From positions 1 through 16,322 of the forward strand of contig JAOXYB010024057.1 of the NCBI GenBank assembly GCA_028565635.1: a stretch of 16,322 bases of DNA. Direction: 5' to 3'. The translations under genes and the position numbers were made by a program. The stretch's first letter is position 1, and every line of letters begins with the position of its first letter. The notes beneath the pieces are model-generated. The model worked only from the letters and a program-made list of their open reading frames with translations, had not been told where the DNA came from and searched no databases. Of this stretch, positions 9,801 to 16,322 are shown one piece after another. This DNA comes from Phoronis ovalis (lineage: Eukaryota > Phoronida > Phoronidae).

Positions 9801-12566
9801 AATTTTATCAACGTATTGACTGACACCATATTGATCCAGAGCTTTTTGCGTCCATTCTCGAGTATCTGTTGTGCAGACAGCGATTTGAATATCATAATGT
9901 TTCAGGGTTTTAAAGATCACACTGATATCATCAACAGATTTATGATCCATAGAAAGTTTCTCCCATGATTCTTCAACCATCTGAAAAAGCAGTATATATA
10001 ATTAGCTATAATTTGCCACATTTACATTTTTGTGAACTGCAATTTTCAAGTAAATTGTAAAATCAGTCTTATGGTATGGAATGGCTACTATTTTAAAGAA
10101 ACACCTACTTAAGTGTTATTTATGAAATTAATAAATTAGACTACCTATATTTACTACTTATAGTACAGTACACGCTGTTATCCACAAGAGCAGCACACAT
10201 AATGCTGTAAATCAAGAAGCATCGTGAATATCACTTACATCTCTTGCTTCACATCTTTCTACTCCTTTAATGATTAGAAGTTCTGTCAGTTTTTCTTTAG
10301 CCTCGTTCTGAGTGCCATCAGCAAGCACACCGTGAATCACTCTTTGTGTAGATGCATCAAAACCAAGGAGGGAAAACACGTCACTTTTAATGGACATGCC
10401 ACTTCTAGATTCAAGGCTATAAAAAAATTATTTATTTATTATTTTAATAATTTTCAGCTGAATTATTTCACGATTCCCACAATTCTGGTATTTACAAACA
10501 AAATCATAAACTTACAATTTATCAAGTTATTTTACAGATGGTAGATGGGCAAACCAAAATTGCAAAATGAAGGACATTGCATTTAACGGGTTTTTAAATA
10601 GAGACCTATGCAAAGTTTTATATCACTGTCCAATCACCAGAATAAGATGCACTTGTCTGAAGTTAGAGAATGGGTGTGTGCCAGTAAGGACAAGTCAAAT
10701 AAAGACGTCACCTTATACAACAACAGAGCTGCCAACTGTCTGATTATACATTCAAACAAATTGTAAAGTATTACACATGCGTGAGACTCTTTACCTTTCA
10801 GCTAATTCTTTAACCAATGGCACCCAAGCATACTGAAAATCAAGCAGTGTACCATGGCTGTCAAATATGACAAGTGATGCCTTGGTTTTACTTGCAGAGT
10901 GGATTTTATTTCCTTCAGGTACTACAATCGGTAGAATGTCTCGTAGCCGTTCAACTACATGATCAGAATGAGGCTCCAATAAATCTGAAGGGGATGCACC
11001 TGTTGATACAGCTATTGACGCTCCAAGTTTTGCTTCCTTTCCCATATTCATATCAGAGAGAGAATCACCGACTACAACAGCTTCTGCTGGGTGAATTTTA
11101 AGAGCATCGCATATCATTAGAGCATTATGAGGTGATGGTTTTGGTAAACTAGTGGCATCATCTCCACACACAATTTTATCAAGATAATGTTCGATCCCCA
11201 GTTTTTTAATTGTGCTCATAGTGGAATGGCGGGAATCTGATGTACAAATTGCTATTTTAATATCATTGTCACGAAGTGTCTGAAAAAGAGTATGCAAGTT
11301 GTCCAAGGACTTTACACCAGCTGGATTGCATCCATCATCTCCAGTAATCCAACTCCTCTGCACAATGTCTTTGGCTCCTTCTTGGTCTTTACCCAGTTCA
11401 ACGAGAAGCTTTATTACCCCTGAAACATAGAATAGATAATGAAACATGACTTGTTAGAAGCGTAGTATTCCTCACTGTGTCTGTAATAATTAAATAAACA
11501 TACATATAAATAGTTATAAAAATGGTAAGACTTACATAATTTATTTTTAATTTTTATATAATTCTAAATATACTAGAGTTTCAAAAAACTTGAGTTCAAA
11601 GAACACACAAGCAGCTTACAAGAAATTGCTTCAGAAACAGACGTATGTCAAATAAGCACTTTTGATTCAGTACCTTCCTGAAGACATTCATGTGTTCCCT
11701 CAGCCAAAAGTCCAGGTTGAAGTTTCTCAGTTTTTGAGCAGTACCCAAATCTTTTGTCAAATAATTTTTCTATCTTGAGTCCAGAATGCTCTTCCAAGCT
11801 GGAAAATCAAAATCAAAAGAGCATATATACACATTTTATAGAATGTTTTGTAAGTAGCATCTAGAAATTTTAAGTGCTTGTGTCTTAGTTATATTAGTCC
11901 CAGGTACTATCTGCCACATGTGTAACTTTGCGTTTCCTTTTCATAGCTGCATAACAGTGACATTTCTCATTCCCATGACCTCAGAAAAAAGGTCCATTTT
12001 ATACATTCAGTTGCAGTAACCTTCAAAAATTATCTAAATTCAGATAAGCACCACACATAAAGTCGGGCTGTATTTTAACAGTTAATCTGTACAATTTTTC
12101 ATAAAGATTGTCTAATTACATCTTACTTTTCTATGATCTTTTTTCTCCATGGATTCCACATGGTGTGAATACAAATCAAGGTGCCATCTTTATCAAATAT
12201 AACCAGAGACTTCTTGCCTGAACCTAATGGCTTGCTAGTTCCAACATCTTCGACACTACTGTGAATGGCATGAGCAGAAGACAGATTTCGACTATGCTGT
12301 GATAATCCTAATAACAGCAAAACATTCAATTTATTGTAACAAAGATTAAACAAAAATTATTAAAATTCTGAAGATTTAAACACTATGTCCTAGATGTTCT
12401 TTGTACTTCGAATTATTTCTTACTTACTATTTTACCATTTTTACAGGTTGTAGACAATACTTTTTTCAAACTTGCCTATTCTGTATAGTTATGTGAATAG
12501 TTTACCTGAAAATACACCTTGTATAGATTTGAACTGATGAATGCCTCTTCGTAACATGGCAGCCAT
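6848..12566 (-). CDS. HAD-HAD-choline dehydrogenase fusion protein, copy B (9 exons, 1141 aa)
   Basis: Exons in gene order are 12566-12506, 12307-12127, 11798-11674, 11419-10795, 10416-10239, 9980-8649, 8396-8236, 7939-7705 and 7375-6848. Every junction is GT/AG and the phases agree, giving one frame from ATG to TAA. Domain order: basic leader (1-35), HAD1 (about 52-280), HAD2 (about 302-540), a Ser/Thr/Arg-rich linker (about 541-590), then a full GMC choline dehydrogenase (591-1141). The dehydrogenase has GAGSAG at 597-602, [10 protein letters not shown] with the catalytic His at 1056, and SGNLNGPT near 1100. Animal CHDH is usually about 600 residues, so this protein is nearly double length. 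Exon 4 carries the end of HAD1 plus the start of HAD2, and exon 6 carries the end of HAD2 plus the N-terminal half of the dehydrogenase, so the fusion does not depend on guessed splices. Mitochondrial location is inferred from the leader. Starting at the second ATG (residue 4) is equally possible. Confidence 0.9.
9381..9530 (-). other. Linker with a presequence-like segment between HAD2 and the dehydrogenase
   Basis: About 50 residues within exon 6 join HAD2 to the dehydrogenase. The second half has Lys and Arg with many Ser and Thr but no acidic residues, and ends [23 protein letters not shown] followed by S fits the common mitochondrial processing pattern of Arg at -3 and an aromatic at -1. 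It may be the old CHDH presequence kept inside the fusion. Confidence 0.5.
9531..10884 (-). other. HAD2 domain of copy B (altered motif I)
   Basis: The domain spans the end of exon 4, exon 5 and the first part of exon 6. Motif I reads FDSHGT (309-313): the nucleophile Asp309 is kept, but the second Asp, the general acid/base, is His311. Motif II (AVCTTDTR), motif III (RPKPSP, Lys about 461) and motif IV ([10 protein letters not shown]) remain. HAD1 and HAD2 align along their length ([16 protein letters not shown]+PEG), so they are an internal duplication. HAD2 may be weakly active, altered in chemistry or purely structural. Confidence 0.82.
10910..12166 (-). other. HAD1 domain of copy B (phosphatase-like, all motifs present)
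   Basis: This domain lies on exons 2, 3 and the first part of exon 4. Motif I is DKDGT at residues 59-63, with both aspartates (nucleophile and acid/base). A helical cap follows. Motif II is the Thr/Ser of ICTSDSR, motif III the Lys of LPKPSP, and motif IV is [10 protein letters not shown]. This is the haloacid dehalogenase superfamily, closest in style to phosphoglycolate phosphatase-like members with a C1 cap. The substrate cannot be told from motifs. All catalytic residues are kept, so an active Mg-dependent phosphatase is expected. Confidence 0.82.
12506..12566 (-). other. Copy B exon 1: mitochondrial-type leader
   Basis: This 61-base exon encodes [20 protein letters not shown] and ends in phase 1 at TTTTCAG|gtaaac. 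It is basic, lacks acidic residues and continues into exon 2 with [10 protein letters not shown], an Arg-rich, Ser-rich stretch typical of a cleaved matrix-targeting presequence. The central part (ATGTTACGAAGAGGCATTCAT) recurs with one change at the start of copy A (4927 downward). Confidence 0.75.
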
Positions 12567-13080
12567 ATTTCGTTATTTCAATCTTTGTTCCAGTTTAGTT
12601 AATAGTTAATCTAAAATGTACACATAATTACATGAATCACAGTGATCACAGAAATATGCTACTGTAAACAGTGAAACCATGCATCTAGTTGTATAGTGTG
12701 TTTGTTTCGTTTCAATAGTAGTGCAACACGATTTGAAATAATTTTGTGATTTTACTTTTAATTTTATGCTTTACTTTGAAGTTCACATCATGCTTATGTA
12801 GAAAATTATTTGGACCAATGTGGAGAGATCAATACATCAACTAGGCTATTGTTTGTCAAAAGATAAACTTTCGGTTACATTCAGTTTGTACAAGTATGAG
12901 CAAAAATATAATTGAGAAAAAAGGTCCAATTAAATTTTGTGATGTTTATGAGTCAAGTGAGACAACATGAAATATTGCACAAATTGTACCATCCATTCAG
13001 TAAATGTTTTCGTCATTTGTTTCGACTCAAAGAGTAGGTTTCAGGCCAAGCAAAAGAATTATTAGGGTGAGATAGTATGA
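12567..13080. other. Upstream flank of copy B, no gene seen
   Basis: About 500 AT-rich bases precede the copy B start. The promoter and transcription start must lie here or further out, but no TATA box or other element can be assigned with confidence. No coding exon is recognisable on either strand. Confidence 0.5.
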
Positions 13081-13582
13081 CCAGGACCAGTCGGAATAAA
13101 TCCATCAATTAGTGTTCCGTACCTTCTCAACTAACGTCTTGGCTTAACCATAGTCATCTTTTGTTATATTCCTTCAATTTAACAACAGCAAAATAATTAC
13201 GTCATTAATGTTTTGCCAACCGAGATAAGCCTTTCTCTCTGCGTGATACATCGTCGTCTATGTCTATTCTATCATTACGACTTCAATTCTGAATAGGTAT
13301 CGCCAGTAGCTTGCTTTTTGCTTAGCGGACTGTAGATAAACTCTGGCAGCACAGCATGTGTGTGATCGACCCCCTATCGCCTAGTCCACTGTTATGCCTA
13401 TTATTATAAGCTGCAATATGATTGGTGTCAAGACTTTCATGACACTTTATATAGAAATAAAAGGGGTATCATTCTTCTCCTTTTGGAGATAATAAACAAA
13501 AATTGACTACGGTTATGCCCAGACGTTAGTTGAGAGGGTATGGAACACTTACGAATGGATTTATTCAGACCTGGACCAGGAC
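13081..13582. mobile_element. Fold-back element with about 90-bp inverted arms
   Basis: The left arm at 13081-13171 is inverted at 13484-13582, with roughly four in five bases matching by eye. The best-kept core is AGACGTTAGTTGAGAGGGTA with GGAACACT and GGATTTATTC alongside. The inner ~310 bases carry a TATATAG-AATAAA stretch (13449-13461). No transposase reading frame is visible, so this is a non-autonomous fold-back or MITE-like element. I could not find a clear target-site duplication. The plus-strand frame at 13530-13784 runs out of the right arm and is not a credible gene. Confidence 0.7.
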
Positions 13583-13784
13583 CAAGCTATGTGTACATGT
13601 TGTCTCTCAAAACATTTCTGGCAATAACTGTTGGAAACAAAACCAATTTAATTGTCTTCTACTTGCCAGTCTATGCTCTGTAGGGCTAAAAATGTGCTTT
13701 GTTATATATCGTATAATGTTCACATTGGGATTTTCATTTGTTACAAGCAATGCAGATAAAATGAATACATTATTTAACTATTAA

Positions 13785-14381
13785 ATTTGGGGTCCCAGAA
13801 TCATTGGCTATAAATGTCCAAAAAGTTGTGTTTGAACATGTTTTTTCTAATTAATCTTCTATAACTGAAGTTCACTAAATCACATTTTTTTTCATATGAA
13901 AAAAACAGTCACAGAAACTCGCGACAACAAATGTTTCCACCAGATGGCGCATTCTTTTCCGAATAAAGTAGTGCACTATTTAACTTACCTCCCCTGAATA
14001 GGATTCCCGGTGTGGTCGATTCAAATACTTCAGTAAAATAAGACACATATTCCAACTAAATAATCAAACCTGACATTTCTGTGCATTTTTAAGATTGAAA
14101 ACTCCTGTTTCGTGAACAACAATACGTTCATCATACGTTCACAACCTTCTCTTATATCGTATCCTTGCCCGCCATATCTTTTAGTTCCCATTTTCGTTAA
14201 TAGATGGCAAATGTTGGTGGAACCACCAAAACTTCACATTTTCACCAATTACTCGGCTAATACAGAAAACTTTTAGAAAATATTTTGGTAGGTATGTTGG
14301 AACTTAGTTTTGAGTGAAATGACAACTTGAAATTTTGGGTATATATTAAACAATTGAGTAAAAGATTCTGGGACCCCAACT
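13785..14381. mobile_element. TTAA-flanked MITE with 18-bp terminal inverted repeats
   Basis: The left end reads TTAA (13781-13784) then ATTTGGGGTCCCAGAATC (13785-13802). The right end, on the opposite strand, reads TTAA (14385-14382) then AGTTGGGGTCCCAGAATC (14381-14364). The terminal repeats differ at one base, and both ends sit on TTAA, the target site used by piggyBac-type transposases. The interior (597 bases in all) has no transposase frame. It is therefore a non-autonomous element, possibly mobilised by a piggyBac-like enzyme elsewhere in the genome. Confidence 0.8.
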
Positions 14382-14385
14382 TTAA

Positions 14386-14736
14386 CCAGTTTGAATGGTG
14401 GATTCCTAGCCACTCAAAGTACTGCTGACATAACAGATCTTTTTTGTGATATCAACCTGCTTACATGAGCATTGCAAACATATTTTTAGCAAGTCATCTA
14501 TCTAATGTTTATTAAAGGCAATATTTTTATTGTACAAACAATGTCAAGATTTAACCAGTACATGTCGCCATAGATTTTTTTTAGCACAAACCGGGCGTAC
14601 ATCTCTGCAACCCTGTTACTCACCTTTCGTCAGCATCCTCCATGTGTCTGTTTCGAATTTGTTATGACTGGAAATTAACATTGTCTTTTTAGTAATTGCC
14701 TTACATGCTCATTGTTACCATAACATAGGAAAGTTG
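14386..14736. other. Spacer between inverted-repeat elements, nothing recognisable
   Basis: About 350 bases with no open frame of note, no clear repeat and no splice-bounded coding sequence. Confidence 0.4.
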
Positions 14737-14745
14737 CTTATGTGT

Positions 14746-15294
14746 TAGTCCTGCAAGCATGACTTTACTATGGACAGCCTAATGCTTGTCCGTAGCGTCC
14801 TGGCCACCTAATATCTCAAACAGCCGAAGTTCAACTAGCCTTCATGCATGAGCAATAGCATAATACTTGATATAAATATCCATCCGATGGATGAACGAAC
14901 CTTCAAGAGTTTTATTCTGATGTGCTGTTGAATCTTTGATTAAGTTATGAGGGGGGGTAGGGGTCTCTCAGGGTGCAATGCTCACACTTAAAAATTGGCA
15001 ATGCTCGCTGCTCGCACTTAGTAAAAAAAAAAAAAAAGATCGGCAAAAAATCTCGGTGGCAAGTTAAAAAAAAAAATTGGTCGCCAAAGACGATGCTCGC
15101 AAAAAAACTCCTATAGCCCTCAGTTATCTGGATACGGTGGTATAAGAAGCGGAATAGTCAAGGAATAGACAGAAGCAAACATTTGGTGGAATTCATTTAT
15201 TTAATTAAGAAAAGTAAGTGCTTTCGAACTTCGGCTGGTTTGAGATATGAGGTTGCCAGGACCCTATGGATAAGCCGTAGGACTTGCAGGACTA
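14746..15294. mobile_element. Inverted-repeat element, about 550 bp, with candidate 8-bp target duplication
   Basis: TAGTCCTGCAAG (14746-14757) is exactly inverted at 15283-15294. Further in, GTCCTGGCCACCTAATATCT and CAGCCGAAGTTC (14797-14834) are inverted at 15225-15262 with a few changes. The left arm holds about 18 extra bases. CTTATGTG (14737-14744) and CTTATATG (15295-15302) flank the element in direct orientation, matching 7 of 8 bases, as expected of an 8-bp duplication of the hAT type. The centre is odd: a G-rich run and poly(A) tracts among repeats of a GCAATGCTCGC-like word. No transposase frame is present. Confidence 0.68.
14951..14973 (+). other. Candidate G-quadruplex motif
   Basis: Runs GGGGGGG, GGGG and GGG can be read as four G3 tracts with loops of 1, 3 and 7 bases, which meets the usual G3N1-7 pattern. 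It lies inside the inverted-repeat element. Folding is not shown by sequence alone. Confidence 0.45.
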
Positions 15295-15485
15295 CTTATA
15301 TGGCTTATATTTAGTTATTCTGAAGCCGGGTCCTGAAGGGGAAGAATCCCGAACCCAGAGGAATAATACGATACATGATTTACAGGAATAGAGTTTTGAA
15401 TTACCTTTAAAATGGCTTTAATCCCGTTATTAATTATATGGCCATACTGTACATAAACACTGGGCCTTACACAAGGCCTAAAATT

Positions 15486-15980
15486 TGTATTTGTACAAGG
15501 CTGGTTTACCCAGTTTGGTCTTAGCTAGGCAGAGAGATATCTTAAAGGACGTGCATAAATCTGTCAATCACATATCACCTGCATTTATGTGGGACTTGTT
15601 TGTTATAAACAATAGTCATGGTTACAACCTGAGGAAATCCAGGAAATTAAAAATTGGACAGTCAAGAACAAAATGCTATGGATCAAACTCTATATCTCAC
15701 TACGGAGCAATGCTCTGGAACGGAATCTCCAGTGAAGCAATGACCATGGACTATGAACGTTTTAAAAACTATAATCTTAACTTTTGACAAGGACCTGAGT
15801 GTATCTGTGCCATATGCAAAATGGACTATTCCGTATTATCTGTTTATTTTTATCTTTAATTTGTTAATCTGTTTATTCTTAATCTGTTTTTAAATGTTAG
15901 TGAAATTAGCCCACGGCTAGTGTTTCTCATTGTATATATAAAACTGACGTTAAATAAATGGTATCTATCTATCTATCTAT
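15486..15980 (+). pseudogene. 5'-truncated LINE: C-terminus of ORF2, 3' UTR and TATC tail
   Basis: An open frame from about 15485 to TGA at 15785-15787 encodes about 100 residues with no ATG start, and stop codons interrupt the same frame just upstream. It includes ARQRDILKDVHKSVN, then GYNLRKSRKLKI, RTKCYGSNSISHYGAMLWN and a final RFKNYNLNF. The pattern YNLR-basic-R-T-YG-S-YGA-LWN is the familiar end of reverse-transcriptase polyproteins of CR1/L2/Jockey-type non-LTR elements. A 3' UTR with AAATAAATGG follows and ends in (TATC)n at 15962-15980, a microsatellite tail as seen in several LINE clades. The reverse transcriptase and endonuclease domains are missing, so this is a dead insertion. 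Confidence 0.78.
15962..15980 (+). repeat. TATC microsatellite at the LINE 3' end
   Basis: Nearly five perfect TATC units directly follow AAATAAATGG. The position fits target-primed reverse transcription of an element that ends in a short tandem repeat. Confidence 0.85.
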
Positions 15981-16322
15981 TTTAATTTTCTGTTTTGAAA
16001 ACTTAATCCCATCGCCGGAAGCAGTATGAACTATGATACGCGCGGTAGTTTGATCATGAGGACACGAGTGCACACCGTGAGTGAAGGTCGTGCCCAATTT
16101 CACTTCGTCAGGGGCTTTTTTGAAAAGTCATGTTGGACCATGGGTACCCACTTTCATATGGAGCACCCCCCCGGGAGGTCGTGATGCGTGACGCAATTTA
16201 TAGTATAAATCATTAAATGACATCGATTATATCAGCTAGCAAATTCAAAATGCAATATAATGTAGTGGTTACGAATTACGAAACGCCTCCTAATTCTTTA
16301 AACAATCTACAATTTCTTACGA
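15981..16322. other. Right edge of the window, no gene seen
   Basis: About 340 bases, less AT-rich than the rest in the middle part (C7 tract followed by GGGAGG near 16166-16179). I see no credible coding exon and no repeat partner elsewhere in the window. Confidence 0.4.

Noticed and set aside
6848-12566. Copy B as two or three neighbouring genes wrongly merged
   Set aside because: Exons 4 and 6 each carry parts of two domains in one uninterrupted frame, and all phases agree across the nine exons.
13530-13784. Plus-strand open frame of 84 codons
   Set aside because: It starts inside the right arm of the fold-back element and runs to the edge of the TTAA element; no recognisable protein.
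1-16322. CRISPR array, tRNA, rRNA or bacterial operon
   Set aside because: There are no spaced direct repeats of that kind and no RNA gene signatures. Gene structure is clearly eukaryotic.

Overview
This window is nuclear DNA of an animal. It is AT-rich, and its genes are split by short spliceosomal introns with GT/AG ends. It also carries the 3' end of a LINE retrotransposon and several short inverted-repeat elements. The two main proteins are close to animal mitochondrial choline dehydrogenase (CHDH). The exact lineage cannot be read from the sequence. A marine invertebrate such as a lophotrochozoan is plausible but unproven.

Layout. (1) Positions 1-1410, plus strand: the last two coding exons and 3' UTR of a coiled-coil protein I do not recognise. 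(2) Positions 1630-4927, minus strand: copy A, a four-exon choline dehydrogenase of 561 residues, converging on gene 1. (3) Positions 4928-6782: intergenic DNA with no recognisable gene. (4) Positions 6783-12566, minus strand: copy B, a nine-exon gene of 1141 residues. It encodes a mitochondrial-type leader, two HAD phosphatase-like domains in tandem and a complete choline dehydrogenase in one reading frame. (5) Positions 12567-16322: gene-poor DNA upstream of copy B. It holds three inverted-repeat elements of about 500-600 bp and a 5'-truncated LINE tail ending in a TATC microsatellite.

How the genes relate. A and B are tandem duplicates. Their last three exons have matching boundaries and phases, and two of the three are equal in length. 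A has lost, or never had, the HAD region: its start is a copy of B's leader exon joined directly to the dehydrogenase domain. The large dehydrogenase exon is far more alike between A and B than the other exons, which suggests gene conversion. Choline dehydrogenase oxidises choline to betaine aldehyde, the first step to glycine betaine (an osmolyte and methyl donor). Fusing phosphatase-type domains to it suggests a bifunctional enzyme, possibly one that releases choline from a phosphorylated precursor. That activity is a hypothesis; the fused gene model itself is well supported, because exon 4 joins HAD1 to HAD2 and exon 6 joins HAD2 to the dehydrogenase without a break.
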